Part shown: piece by piece, positions 47,259 through 60,563 of the stretch | Layout of the letters: every line of letters starts with the position of its first letter | How positions within the stretch are numbered: the first letter of the stretch is position 1 | Assembly (NCBI GenBank): GCA_032719365.1 | Contig: CM064875.1 | Span: 17,161,816-17,225,815, forward strand | Origin: Prinsepia uniflora | Taxonomy: Eukaryota > Streptophyta > Magnoliopsida > Rosales > Rosaceae | Length of the DNA: 64,000 bases | Direction: 5' to 3' | Notes under the pieces: model-generated | The model's input: only the letters and a program-made list of their open reading frames with translations | The model's database searches: none | What the model was told of the DNA's origin: nothing | Program-made: the position numbers and the translations under genes

Positions 47259-49481
47259 TGTAACGACCCGTCCCGAATTCCGGGATTAGATTAGTGACTA
47301 ATCTTGATTAGTGAGGTTGAACGGTGGTTAGTAGGGGGGAATCGGACAAATTGTGCAAAATGACCGTTTTGCCCCTGGTCGTGGGCAAAATGTTGACTTT
47401 TTGATCGGGCTGTCAAACGGACTTTGACCGATGACCGTGACGTAGTTCGGGACGTCACGAGTTCATAGACAGGTGGCACGTTCGATTCCGATATTCGTAG
47501 AGAAAGTTTTGGTGTTCGGAAGTTGAGGGGTATTTTGGTAATTTGGCATGCTTGGGGCCAAATGTTGACTTTTTAACCGGGAGGTCCGATGGGCGAAGGC
47601 CAAGGACCGTTCGTAGGTATCGTCGATACGAATCCAATGACAGGCGGCATGCCGAAATCGGAGATTCGACGACGACGTTATGGTCAAGGAAAAGAACTAA
47701 TGAACCGAGGCTCGGATTAAAATCATAATATAATAGTGAATAGTGACCGTTGACTGTGCACATCCGGATGAGTGACAAGTGTCACCCATCCCCTAATCTA
47801 AGCCTTAAAACCTGATCCATGTCTCCCTACATCATCATTACAACCTCATTATCACCATTAATCTAAACTAATTAATCCCCCTAATTCTCCTTCTGTGTCT
47901 TTGAACCCGTGAGCAGCTGAGTGTGAGGGATACCGTTAAAACGGTCTGTGAGTGGACTTTGGTTTATAAATTCTATGCATGCTTAAATGTTTTATATGGA
48001 TTATGGTTGTGATTGTATGATGTTGATTTGGTTGTTGGTAAATTGTACGGTTTCACGTATTCGAGGCAATTTACGTGCTTGCACGTAAATCGAGGTTTTC
48101 CGGTTTTACATGGATTTTCCATATTTATGACTTGGATATAATGTGATGAAATGGTTTTGAAATTGGAAATATGAACTCGGGCTTGAGGCCCACTTGTTTT
48201 GGAAATTTCGGACTTGGAGTCCATTTGAGAATCGGGCGAGGGGCCCAGTTGGTTAGTGAAATCGGGCCAGGGCCCAGTTGATATGAAATCGGGCTGAGAC
48301 CCATTTGAGTTATGTTATCGGGCCAGGGGCCCAGTTGATTTACGAATTCGGGCCGTGGGCCCAGTGGGTTTGTAAGTCGGGCTGCGGGCCCAGTTGGTTT
48401 ATAAATCGGGCCGTGGGCCTAGTGGTTCATAAAATCGGGCATGAGGCCCAGTTGGATAATAAATGTGATTTCGGGTCAGGGACCCTATGTTAATAATTGT
48501 GATTTTGGGTCAGGGACCCTAAATGGAATTACATGGTTTTATGGAAATTTCGGGCAGGGCCCAATGGTAATGATGTGATAAAAGGATTTAATAAAACTGT
48601 TTTTCCATATACCATCTGGATACAAGGATATATGATGGTCTCCTCTAGATGTCTAGGACACTGGGGAAGTCACGGTGCATTGCCTGCGAGGGGTCATTAT
48701 ACGGAGCAGCCGGACCGTATGATGACTCAGGAGCAGGATTGCTATGATTGACGTCAGGGACGTCAGACATCAGGGATGTCAGATATATGGACCCGGAGAG
48801 ACCCCGGGCAGCACGCGTAGCTTATGAAACCGTGAGATATGACGTCAGGGACGTCAAGCGTCTGGGACGCTAAGCATCTGGGATGCTGGTGATGGTAATG
48901 GTAAAATATGGATTAATGGATCTATGAAATGGCTTTTCGGTTGGATATGTGTTATGTGGTAAAAATGGATTATTGGTTATGAAATGGTATGTCGGGTCGG
49001 GGACCCTAAATGGTTTTGGATTTATGGATTTATATTTATGGCTTTGGGCGGTGGCCCACATGGTTTTAATATGTATGGTTGTGGTATTCCACTGTTTTGG
49101 GCTGAGTTCCCACACCTGGTTTTTGGTTAACGGTTTTTGGGCTAAGGCCCTAATGGCTCGGTTGAGCAAAACGTTTTGGTTACTGGTTTTTGGTGGCATG
49201 CATACGTTTTTATTGGAGGGCATAAATGTCTTATAAATGTATTTGGTAAACTTATTGGTTTTTGTCCGCTCACAGCTTTTGGTTTTAATGCCCTTCAGGT
49301 TGATTACGGATGCGATTGCAGCAGAGATTGGGACATTGCACACCTCCTCCATCGATCCTTGCGCACTCTGGATGCCCCGTTGGGCAGTGGCTCTTGGTTA
49401 TCCCTTGTCTGACACCCCTTGTTGGACGGGAGCAGGGCACATTCCACGGTAATCCCGGCGGGATTGGGATGGGTCCTGTCA
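47259..49481 (+). repeat. E6 3' LTR (2.2 kb, internal deletion)
   Basis: Matches the 5' LTR but lacks the part equivalent to about 38299-39427 (about 1.13 kb); the junction near 47930 shows AT microhomology. It lacks S5, so it preserves the empty S5 target site. Confidence 0.92.
47948..49298 (+). other. intron-like module of E6 3' LTR
   Basis: GTGAGTGGAC at 47948-47957. The second arm is GTCCGCTCAC (49264-49273); the single change turns a T-A pair into a G-T wobble that would still pair in RNA. Acceptor CCCTTCAG|GTTG ends at 49298. Confidence 0.5.
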
Positions 49482-50479
49482 CGAGGAATCCCTTTGAGAT
49501 GACTCGGATTCGAGGAATCCCGTTGAGATGAATCGAGTATAAGACCGAGTTGAAATGTGTTTTGAGAAAGAAAGAAAGTGATTTGAAAATGAATATGAAC
49601 CCTCCATATGATTATATGGCCCCCTCCAGACGTCGACCTGGAGATTCATGATCCACATAACAGAATGGGTATCCCCATAGGGATCTCGTTCCAAGAGTGG
49701 GAGTTATGAGATATGATGTGGTCTCGGACCAGATTCTGGAGAGATGATCGGACTAGATCCAGAGATAGAGTTGGGACTAGATCCAGAGATTGAGCCTCCC
49801 AGATGGAGAATTCCTCGGGGAAGACTTGTAATGAGACCCCGAGTAGTGTTCACACTAGTATAGATATGATGAATCATGACATATATCAGGGATGTGTTCC
49901 CTAGGGGTTATGTGCCCCGAGTTGGCATCTTCTCGGAAGTGCCGCGGATGGGTTATACGTATGTTGATACGTATGAGGTTTTATGAAAGTGATTGGGGGC
50001 GGAGACCCTGTGTTCCATGTTTTAGAAAGTGATTTGGGGCAGAGACCCCATATTTGATATTTTGGAAACGGTTTTGGGTAGAGACCCCGTATTCGATGTT
50101 TTAGTATTTCACTGAGAATGGATTTGGGCTGAGTCCCCATATGTTTGACGAATGGTTTTATGAATGTTTTGATAAACGGTTTTTGAATGCATGCATATGC
50201 TTTTAGTGAAGGGCATAAATGTATTTATGTGAAAATATTTTTAATGAAACGTTTATTTTGTCCACTCACGACTTTTGATGTTTTAATGCCTTTCAGGTTG
50301 ATTGCGGATACGAGCTGTAGCAGAGACGAGACATCACACTTCTCCTCTTACGATCCTGGCGTACTCTGGATGCCCCGGTGAGGGCTAAAGACGGAATTTT
50401 CCCTGGTCTGACACTTCGTGTTAGACGGGATCAGGCGCTTCCCACGTTAATCCCGGGGGATTTGGGATGGGTCCTGACA

Positions 50480-53400
50480 AAGTGGTATCAGAGCGTGTTT
50501 TGCTCTCAGAGTATGCGCATTTCGAGGATGTGATGTCTCGGAAATCGTAATAGCCCTTCATTAACCTGATAGTTAGGGTAAAAGTAGGAAGTTCCACGTG
50601 CTGAAAAAAATTCGATACGATAGTTTGAGGTATGATTGGCATCCAATGACGTACATGCCGCATGTTTCGAGGAAGTGGATCCTGAGTAGGATAGGTATTC
50701 GTGGGAATCTAATGGCTTAGAGTCGTAGTGTCACTGGTGGATAGGACCCAGTGGACCAATAGACACTGTATGACGACTTCCGAGTCGAGACCATTGTCGG
50801 TCGTGTCATATCGGATTGGAGAGTGTGCTGCAGAGAGTAGTTGAGGTCATAGTTGACTCGAGTGTGATTGTTAGGAATATGAATGTTTGGCCATATTTGG
50901 CATGTGTTGCCATGTTTTGGTGTGACGAATCCCAGAGGGATGTCGACTGGCAGGAGATGCCCGGAGGAGCTGTCGTGTGACGCAATAGAATGCGATTGCG
51001 ACGTGTAGCCGTTGCGCAGTGTTAGGCACGGAGTACGGCCAAGTTCTTGTGGAGGCCAATGGATGGGCGACATATTATTACGTGAGGACGAGGTCCTTGG
51101 ATCATGGTTGTTGGCTGGTATGTTACCAGTATTGGAGTATGACGACTCTTTGGAGTCGAGAGCGAGGGATCGGTCAGGATGGTTGTGATGTAGTGAGCAG
51201 CCAGATTCATGACAATCCCAGTTCGAGAGTGATTGGCCCGAAACTAAGTAAAATGAGGGGATCCGGTTCACGATTACCATTGTGAGATAAGATTTCAGAT
51301 CCTGAGGTGGACCGATCAGTGGATGTTACGTGTGGAGTGGTTAGTATCGGCGGTCGACTACCGCATGGATTTGGAATCTCTGTAGCGGGGTGATTTTGAG
51401 ATTGGTATGCACGAGGTTGTGGCAGACGCTGCTATCGATGGATGTAGTTGAGTCTTATCGAGTTGGATAGGCTTAGGTTGGCGTGACGATTGTGACCATA
51501 GGATTCGTCAGTCGTGACGATGATGCGAGGTGCGTGAGTGACGCGTAGTACGAGCAGTGATTATGGATTCGACTCGGTTACGACTGAGTGCGATCGCAGA
51601 ATGAGACGCTGACGTTGGGTGTTGGTACACTTGCCACGCTACCTCTGTGAGGTGGCTGTGACTAGTAGGATATACCTGGATGAGTGACAGGTTCCCTAGA
51701 TATCCTTGGATGGATTACACGAGTGTGAGTGCTGGAGTTGATCCCATAGAGTTGGGATGTGGGAACCAGTATGCCGATAGGATAGTAGATGTTCCCGGAG
51801 TGGCGAGCATGTGAGTTCGGTGGGCACTGAGTGGGACAGAGAGGATCCCGAGTGTCTCAGTGCGAGGCACCAGGAGTACTTGGTTTGGTGACCAGTTCCC
51901 TAATGATACAGGACTGTGGACTCGAGTGTGTGCCCAGGAGTAGTAACGTTAAAGGTTGGAATGCCTAAGTGGCATTCGGATGAAAGGATATAAATGGATG
52001 ACGTGAGTGACGTCACATGACGTATGGGTCGGTTGGTCAGATGTGGTAGTTCGCAGAGATTTGGCTTCAGATCACGACAGACGTTGCGATCTATTTAGCC
52101 TACCGACTGATGCAAGTGGATTCCGACAAATTCTGTGAGTCAGAGTTGGATCATGATGATTAAAGGTACGAGATATGAGTGTTGGAGGCCGTTTATGCAC
52201 ATCCGTAAATGGTGTACAAGGTTTAACCTTGAGTCGCGTGAATTACACTCGGAATGAGTGTACCTACTTGAACAGTATTCACAGACGCGTGGATGGTGTC
52301 CGGTTGAGCTGAGGACTTGAGAGTCCATTGCGGATTGGTTTTGGTTGACTACGGTTGACCATACCTCCTGAGTTGGGGACTTGGAAATCATTTGTCTATA
52401 GGACGCGGGAATGCTCGTGTGATGAGTGAGCTCAGTAATTGGAAAAGGAACATGGTTCCAACGTGATTGGAACATAAGAATCAAGAGAAGTTGTGACTGA
52501 GACATTGAGAGGAGTGCTTGATTCTGCATTAGTGATGGGTATTCCGAGATCACTGAGTTTGACTCTTTGGTAGATAGTGCTGAGGACCAGAGGATGGCAT
52601 AGGATGAACTTTGATGTCATCATCTTGGATTCTCCTGGATTCGTCCCTAGGTGGGACGACGAGGAGTGATATGACAGTTAGGGGTTCAAAGAGGGTGTAA
52701 GAACCGAACACCTAGGTTATGAGTCAAATTTGATTGACTTGACGAGTAGATGGTATTTAGCGTCACACGATGTGACCAGTGAGTGTCCGAGGTGATGGGT
52801 TGATGTTTGCCTGGTGACGGACAGTTGGGGTCCGGATCATGGTCGGAACGCGAACAGTAGTATGTGGTTGGACGTTGCTAGAGTGCAGTCCGTGAGGAGG
52901 CCGAGTAAGGCCTTGATGATTGTTGTGATGTAGGTGCACTGGTGTGTTGTGCACGTTAGACGATGGGATGGACCACAGTAAATCGGTATGTCGGGTTGAG
53001 AGTCCCGAGAGTATGGTAATGTGTTGTAGATTGGATAGAGTCCTAGATAGACATGAGTGGTGATCGGATTCGATCCGATAGTGACATGTTGAGACTCGAG
53101 GTGAGTCTAGATGTCAGCAGAGATCGCAGAGTGATGTGAGATACGATACGAGAACTCGAGAGCGAGTCGAGATCAGAGTAAAGCAGCGAAGCGCAATGAA
53201 GCCGTGAGTTGGCGGCTGGTCACGAGGTCGTGACATATCGTGGTAATGGATTTATCGGTATTCGACGAGTTCAGATAGGTATGGATTGATGGGACTCTAA
53301 GGAGAGTCAGTATGGACATAAGTTTGAGTATGGTCTGCAAGATGGGATTTGTGCCATTGTGATGGTAGGATCTATAGAATGTTGCCTGATCGGGTGCTGA

Positions 53401-53837
53401 GCAGGATGTCGGCTTAGATGTGATAGCCCTTAGTGGGGATGCGTTTTTCAGCCTGACGACTGTAGGATGGAACGTGTCAGAGTGTTAGACTGAAAAGTTG
53501 TTAAATGTCAGTCTGGTATTGCTGACCTGTCAAAGTGAGTGACAGGCGAGATCAACGAGTGTTGACATTCTGTCTCGAGTGAGACGTACGAGCCAACTTG
53601 ATGACTCCCACTAGTCGACGATCGGAACGCTGTTGATGAGAATGAATTGGAGCTTGGGAAGCTCTAGTAACAGTACGTTCTGACGAGTACGGCATGTGTG
53701 TCGCACGTGTACTGTTACTCGGGTATTCTCGTGTGGGTGCAATATCCGACTCTAGGACAAGGTTGGATTCAACAGTTTAGTTGTGGAATCGGGTCAGTTT
53801 GAATTTCGAGGAAAAAATTCTTTAAGGGGGGGAAGAT
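50480..53837 (+). mobile_element. E4 internal domain, non-coding
   Basis: Runs from the primer-binding site (50483-50494) to a G-rich polypurine tract (about 53821-53837) after a decayed TTTCGAGGA hairpin. The longest ORF, 187 codons on the antisense strand (50717-51280), has no domain signature. The interior is rich in GAGTCGAG/GTGACG-type words and diverged from E6. No gag or pol is recognised. Confidence 0.8.
50483..50494 (+). other. E4 primer-binding site
   Basis: Exact TGGTATCAGAGC three bases after the LTR; AGAGC pairs with GCTCT (about 50502-50506). Confidence 0.9.
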
Positions 53838-54055
53838 TGTGACGACCCGTCCCGAATTATCGGGATTAATTAAGAATTAATGATAGATTAGCGAGACTAA
53901 TCAGGGATTATACGAGGATTAACGGACGAGCAGGGCGAAATGACGATTTTGCCCTTCGAATGGGCGAATCGTTGAATTTTCATTTAGGCGGTCAAATGGA
54001 ATTTGGACGATGATTGTGACGTAGTTCGGGACATCATGAGTTCATAGATAGGTGG
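53838..54055 (+). repeat. E4 3' LTR (first 218 bp only)
   Basis: Starts TGTGACGACCCG after the polypurine tract and is cut by the start of E7 after GGTGG. Confidence 0.9.
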
Positions 54056-54585
54056 TGTAACGACCCAAAAATTCGAAAAAGGAAAATTTGGAAAATTTGA
54101 AGGAAGTGACAATTTTGCCCATAGTTATAAGGGCCGAAAGTTTTCTTTTTGATCGGAACACTTTTTGGACTTTTCGAAGAGACTGTTGAGTAGGTCTCGA
54201 GAGGCTAATCGGTAGACAGGTGGCATGCGTCAATCGAAGGTTGGATGTGAAAGTTGCAGGTCTGCAAAGGCGAGGGGCAGTTTAGTAATTTTGAAGGTAA
54301 GGGCAAAATGTTGACTTTTGACTCGGGACGGTCAAACGGACTTTGCCCAATGACTATGACGTAGTTCGGGACGTCACGAGTTTGTAGACAGGCGGTACGT
54401 CCCAGGATTTCAACACATTCCGGGACTGAAATCGGGACTGAACGAGTTTGTAGACAGGCGGTACGTCCCGAACATCGAAAGGGAAAGTTATGGTCACGGG
54501 ACTGAAATCGGTTAAACTTACGTCTCGAGATTTCGATTAAAAAATTATTAAAATAGTGAACAGTGACCGATGATTGTAGACACTT

Positions 54586-54611
54586 GGATGAGTGACAAGT
54601 TTCACTCATCC
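54586..54611. promoter_or_regulatory. conserved LTR palindrome (E7)
   Basis: GGATGAGTGACA paired with TTTCACTCATCC; one mismatch at the centre. Confidence 0.5.
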
Positions 54612-55724
54612 CTTGTTTTGAGGCCCTAAATTGAGGACTATGTTTCCCATTACACATCGTCATCATTCTTAATCATCATTGTCCACCTTCATCATCTTTC
54701 ACCTTATTTGTTTTCTCCTTTGAACCGTGAACAAGCAAAAACAGAGAGGGTGAGAGTTTGAGTTTTTGTCCATTATTAATCTCCTTCCACAACTGATCTT
54801 GAGAGGGAAAATTTCAGAGAATTAGGAGACTAAGTTAGAAAGAAAAACACGAGGGACAGAGAGGAAATCTGTAGCTCAGAATCGAAATTTGGAAAAATAT
54901 TGTGAATTTTTGAATTCAAGGTTGTGAGCGTTGGGGATCAAAATTGAAGCTGGAATTAGCTTCCTGGGATTGAGACGAGTCGAACCCAATGAAAATTGAG
55001 GTGAATTGGGGTCGATTTGAGGAAGAACAGAGGGAATGAAGTCTGTGGATTTTCGACCTTGAGTCGAGGAATTTGAGTGATGGAATGATGAAATTGGATT
55101 AGGAAATATGTTCATTAAGATCCCACAATGCTTTTGGATGCATCAATTAAAGGAAAACAATGGGAAATTGTGGACATTGGAAGATGAACAGTGATTCGAT
55201 GTTCTTCGAAGATTGAGTTCAATTCGATTGGATTAAGGTAAGGTTTTATGTAATTCAAGTCATAGAACTTTAATTAGGTCCATAACGATACTTTTAGATG
55301 ACTGAATTGAAATAAATGATGTAGGATTGATGGACATTGAATCGGGTTAATAGGCGGGTCGCCGGATCCGTTTACCAGAGAAACGGGTGGGTCGACGACT
55401 GTGCAGGTTACTGTAGCAGGCGCGTGGGGGCGCTTGAGTGAAAATCCTTAGGTGAGTTCAACATGACTTTTGTCCCATTTAATGTAACGAACATTTTGAC
55501 ACTGGTTTCGAGGAAATCAGATATCGTTTCGATAGTGTTCTGAGTATCCGAAGTTTTAATATATGTTTAAAATACGTATTTAAATTCCAGAAAAAATTGG
55601 GAAAAATTATATGAGATATATTGAAGTGTTAGTGACCCTCAATAATCATTTTGGACAGGAATTGTGGTTTCCAGAATTTACAGAAAAACGTGCAGCTCGG
55701 AAGCGGACCGTTTAAACTGTGTGT

Positions 55725-56843
55725 GTGAGTAGACTTTTGTTTTCTACCTAGAATGCATGCATATATGTTTTAAATGCTTTATTATATGATTTGCAATGAT
55801 CTGGCATGATTTATGTTTCAATCCGGTGATTTCTGGACTTTCTGAATTATTATATTATTTTTAGCCCGATTTTCGAGAAATTGTGAAATTGATGTTTTGG
55901 GCGTAGGCCCGGGATTGAAAATGATGTTTTGACTCGGGTTATGAGTCAGGGATTGAAAATGATATTTGACTCGGGTTATGAGTCAAGGATTGATTTCATG
56001 GATTTATATGAAAATGGCAACCGAGGTTGTGATCGCACGGATTTGCGTGAAAATGATATTTAGGGCTTGAGACCCATTGGATAGTGATTTTGACTCGGAT
56101 TTGGAGTCACATGTGAATATGATTAAATTGATGATTTTGATTTATAAAGTGAATTCTGGACATTGTTTTATGATGAATTTGTGGAACTTGCTTTGAGAAA
56201 GCTATGTCTCGGGCATAGGCCCTGTTGAAATGTTTTTTATTTGAATTGAGACATAAATGGTTTTCAAATGAGATTACTGAATTTGGTGACTGTTCCACAT
56301 ATACCATCCTTTGTGATTTGATAGTCTCCTCCAGATGTCGTAGATCCTGGAGTGGTCACGATCCACTGCCTGGAAATGAGTAGCTCCGAGGGAGGCTCAC
56401 TCTCAGGAGCGTGGGATTATGATGATATCCTCCAAACGTCGTTGATCCTGGAGTTGATATTACCCGAGACGTCGTAGATCCTGGGGGATGTACTTGGACG
56501 TGAGACACCGAGTTTGCATGCGTTGCATTGATATCGTGACAGTTACTTGGATATTGAGATTGGATATTGCGGATTGGTGATATTTACGATTTATTGATAT
56601 TTGTGTCCAGATGCTTTATATCATGAACTGATTTGATGAACATGAGTTTTACGGACCATGGGAAAACATGTTTTGATTTTATCGGTCCACTATTCATACT
56701 TGATTAATTTAACACTATTACTCATGTTTTATGATATGCATGCAAGTTTGTGAAAACTGGAGGGTAAGAATGTGTTTTGGTAAACGTATTTCTAAAACTT
56801 TGTTTTGTCCACTCACACCTTTTCTGTTTTATTGACCCTCTAG
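55725..56843 (+). other. intron-like module of E7
   Basis: GTGAGTAGAC at 55725-55734 (one change from the usual arm), GTCCACTCAC at 56807-56816, then a T-rich tract and CCCTCTAG|GTCG ending at 56843. Confidence 0.5.
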
Positions 56844-57015
56844 GTCGTAGCGCGATGATCGAGGCTATTCAAGAGGTGGAGGTATGAGTGGGCACAGGTG
56901 CAGTTATCCCTTGTTTGGCAAGTCTTGGAGGGTAATTTCGAAACTTCAGTTGACTTGTCAGACGGGAGCAGGACCGGGCACGGTTATTTACGTCCTTAGG
57001 GGACGGGTCCTTTCA

Positions 57016-60000
57016 AATTGGTATCAGAGCACTAGGTTGCTGAATTTTGTTGCCACGTCATACCTCCAAAACGTAAGCCTTGTGCGCGACCTGTTAGTGA
57101 GACCAGTCTATTAGGGTTTTTGAGACCCTGTGATAGATCTCGGAATGAAATTGACCCTGGTTTGAAGGTCGGATGTTAATCAGTGTACACTGTGAATTAC
57201 TAACTGTTGAACCCGGATTTATGTGGGTCCCATGAATGAATGAACCCAGAGGCTAGAGAGGTAGCACAATTGGGTAGATTGGACCCGGGATGATATGATT
57301 CTCGGTAAATTCCTTAAGTTGAATGTGTTTTAGAGTCTAGAGTGTGATGGGATATCCCTTAGGCTTTATAAGTAGTATAAGATGTGGTTTACCAGCGGTA
57401 TTGCTAGGTGACCGGGTATGCCAAGGATGGCATGGATGATTGAGATGAGATTGGACTCAAAAGGAGTCATGATTGGACTCAAAGTGACTCGAGATTTTGG
57501 TTAGGACTCGAGATGAGTCATGGTAATGTATCAAGGCTCGAGAGGAGCCGGAAAGGTTAAACATGATTATGGTTTCTGATACGACCGACCCATGTGATTA
57601 CAAAATGTTTGGCACCTAGGATGCCAAGGATTAGCATAAAGTTAGATACTGATGGGGTATGGGTTTATGGATTGGTATTGCTTAACCCCGTATCTTGGAA
57701 TTAGGGATCTGGATGGGTCATGTCAAATTCACTTAGTGATTGGAAGTTCGGGCAGAGGCCCGTAGTATACAGAGAATGGGACTTGGAGATAATCCAGTTC
57801 AGTGGGACGTCAGTTGGGTCCACTGGGAGTGTGGGTCGCCTGGTCACGTCAAAGAATGGATATATAGATTGGTAAAGTGATAGAGGAACTGGTTGAAGTG
57901 CAATAGAGCAGAGATTGGCACATGGATTGACTGCTGATGTGACAGGAGAGGGAAGAGTTGGTAGGACCCATGTTGGACCGTAAAGGTATGGTCGGATCTG
58001 GGACCATGTACCTAAGGATTGACAGATTCTGAGCAGGAGGCTTGATTCGCCCCTGGAGTGATGACCTAGATGTTGTATTTGGTAGGTCCCAGACTATCTA
58101 CTCGTCTGTGTCTCGGAGTTATACATTTGGATGGATATGGAGATGTCCGTAATATGGAAAGATCCGTGATTTGTTAAGGCATGGAAGTCAGTGAATCGAC
58201 TGAAGTTATGGAAATGATAGATTTGATGATATCTTTGTGGTCACCTTGGTACTTAGATTTGGTGAAATTTGTGATATATATATATAAGGGAGTAGACCCC
58301 TTTTATGAGGCTACCCAGGATGACTGACGATACTAGCCTAGTGACTAACTTGGGTATTCCTAGACTTGGATTGATTTGGACGTAATCCTTGGGAAGGATT
58401 GGTTAATGACTCATGATACCTCTATCGAGAATGTCGATTAGAGAGCGATATGTGGAGTCTAGGAACACCAGAGGTTATGTTTCAAGGAGACTCGATGGTG
58501 TTACTCTCTAGAATGATACTGATCCTCATAATCGATGGATTGTTGGTAAAAGGTAATCAAATTTACTGGGCACATTTGTGACACATGTGTGATACATGTG
58601 GGTAGTGTACGAGATGCCCAGTGAGGGATGAGGATGTACGGATTGCTCAATAGATTTCCTGAGATTTTTGCTAGGATGAGAGGTTGAGTTGATAATGGAA
58701 ATCGTGTCGAGTATACGAGTTGTTTCTCGGACACATTGGTATGTGACACTTACGAAGTCATAAGGACTGAAGGTGCAAGTACCAGATTTGATAGATACTG
58801 GTTCGTTCGGCCGAGTGTCGTCGTGGGGAACCCAGTGTTGTTAAAGAGGAAAAAAAGGAATGATGGTATCGGAAAACTTAATAAGGTATTGGTATGGGAT
58901 AAGTATCCCTTATCACGAGCTAATGATTTGTGGTTCTATTGGAAATGTGTGATTATTGGGCCTATTGAGAATGGCCAACATGATGATGACTATCGACTAT
59001 GAGTAAAAGAGGAAAAGCTATGGTTTGAATTCGATATGACTAAGGTTAGTCGATGGTGATGCCTTTGGATGGGCAAATGAACCAGTTATGTTTGTGAGTT
59101 GATGAGACAGATATTCTGGCCATAGTTGGATTGGTTATGATAACATGATGGATGCATGTTGGTGTGCCTACATCTACGGATGGGCATGTGATGTGCGTGA
59201 TGAATGTGTTGACTATCCTAAGAGAAAAATTAGTGGTCGGATAAGTGTTAGCCTTGTGAGATATGTGATAGGAATGGTCGGGGTTATTGTGAATCCCGAG
59301 AGAAATAGACGTCTTGGTCAGTGGGAAATAATTAAAGATTGTGATAGTGGTAATGATTTGCTTTGAGATTGGTTGGATACCATCGAGGATTGTAGAGGGG
59401 TTCTCTGCAATATTACTAGTTGTTGTGACTGATCAGGAAGGATGTTTGATATGTTTGAAACGGGGACCATGTACAGTGTGGTTATAATTGGGGACGTGAT
59501 TCTGTTGATGGTGATCTTTCCTGTGGACACATTGACGTGTCACTATGAGATTTGTGATTTGCCGAGGTGTTTTCGGAAGCATAGGGAAGGGATTGCCGAT
59601 GCTAGCTAAACCCTTAGGAGTTTTACTTTCCCCCACATGGTTTGGGATCGACCATAGTGGTCTATGGGTCGAGTATGTAGAGGTCATACCTCTGGAAAGA
59701 ACGACCATCGGGATTGGCAATGAATGATAAACAGAAAGGCCTATTGTGTGTTAAGGCAATGGTCAAGGTATATTTAGAATACGACCGCATAGTCAGGTCA
59801 GGTATCTTTTCAGAGCGGCTATTGAGATAGCCAATATACAAAGCAGAGTTAAAATGTTTGTTGACTTAAGGATAGGTGAAATCCTTTTATTGATGGAACT
59901 CCATGGGATTGGAGTAATACATGATTTTTGATCATTTGGACTACTGGGGTCCAGCTGTAGGATCATACTCGGTGTATGATTTGCGGTATCGTATGGATGA

Positions 60001-60563
60001 TTGTACTGAATGCCAGTGACTGGTATGAGATAGGCATTGGGAATGCTTGTGATGGACATTATACCAAAAGTGAATGATTGAATTTGGGATACAGATTGAC
60101 CCTAGGGAAGAGGGTAGTGTGATTGGATGAACGAGGGGAATGAATTCCCATTTTATTGGATCCTATGAGGATATTGGCTTGGTGGTTGGGTGACTTTTGC
60201 ATAGTGATTTAAGCCATTGTACCATGTCATGAGTGGATGACATGTGATTGGGATAATGATACTGACACTTGTGATTCTTGGATTGTGTAGACTCGGACGT
60301 GAGCTAGGCTACGTATTCCGAGTAAGTATTTGGTATGACCGCCCATGGGGCAAGGGTCTACTGAGAAATTTTGTCCCGATGTTGACCCAGTGTTGGGGAT
60401 TGGTTTTGTGGTTTGCATAAATTTGATTATGCTTTATATCCGGTGGAACCAGAATGGTTTGAGATTGATTTTGTTTCTGGTTCATAATCAATAGATTTCA
60501 TCGGGACCGTTTTAGTCCGACTGATTGGAATTTCGAGGACGAAATTATTTAAGGAGGGTAGGT
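57016..60563 (+). mobile_element. E7 internal domain, non-coding
   Basis: Primer-binding site at 57019-57030; AATTTCGAGGACGAAATT and the purine tract GGAGGGTAGG end it at 60563. A short AT run is at about 58275. No gag or pol frame is recognised on either strand; ORFs stay under about 100 codons. Confidence 0.8.
57019..57030 (+). other. E7 primer-binding site
   Basis: Exact TGGTATCAGAGC, three bases after the LTR end. Confidence 0.9.

Larger units (their letters stand above)
37626..49481 (+). mobile_element. E6 complete LARD-type LTR retrotransposon
   Basis: Bounded by TSD CGAGG (37621-37625 and 49482-49486), with TGTAACGACC and CCTGTCA termini, an exact primer-binding site and a polypurine tract. 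The 5' LTR hosts S5, and the 3' LTR has an internal deletion of about 1.13 kb. Corrected for these, both LTRs are about 3.35 kb. The interior is 3.2 kb and non-coding. LTR divergence is about 10 differences in the first about 420 bases. It is the same family as E1. Confidence 0.93.
35534..50479 (+). repeat. E4 5' LTR (about 3.1 kb, split by E6)
   Basis: The parts 35534-37625 and 49487-50479 join across E6. It ends GGGTCCTGACA. The palindrome copy is at 36051-36076 (one arm decayed). The intron-like module starts at 37013 (GTGAGTGGAC) and ends at 50296, with GTCCACTCAC at 50260-50269. A hairpin array at 37245-37570 includes GGACC-GAG-GGTCC (37313-37325). Confidence 0.85.
35534..54055 (+). mobile_element. 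E4 LARD-type LTR retrotransposon (3' LTR truncated by E7)
   Basis: The 5' LTR begins TGTGACGACCCG after GCAGC. The element contains an exact primer-binding site, a 3.36 kb non-coding interior, a polypurine tract and the first 218 bp of its 3' LTR, where E7 is inserted. The rest of the 3' LTR and the right TSD are not found after E7, which points to a deletion there. The two LTRs differ at about 21 of 218 bases (about 10%), older than E6, which is nested in its 5' LTR. Confidence 0.85.
54056..57015 (+). repeat. E7 5' LTR (2.96 kb)
   Basis: Palindrome at 54586-54611. A local duplication of the segment around GTAGACAGGCGGTACGTCCC (54390-54480) is absent from the 3' copy. Dyads include GACTC/GAGTC at 55931-55947, 55968-55984 and 56092-56108, and CTCCA/TGGAG pairs near 56330 and 56430. 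Confidence 0.88.

Noticed and set aside
48870..49352. 160-codon minus-strand ORF in the E6 3' LTR
   Set aside because: It reads antisense through the LTR hairpin and acceptor region. In the 5' LTR the same frame is broken (43473-43772 and 43745-43954), and no motif is present.
50717..51280. 187-codon antisense ORF in the E4 interior, the longest in the window
   Set aside because: Low-complexity Ser/His/Asn/Pro-rich translation without domain motifs, antisense to the element. The frame is likely open by base composition.
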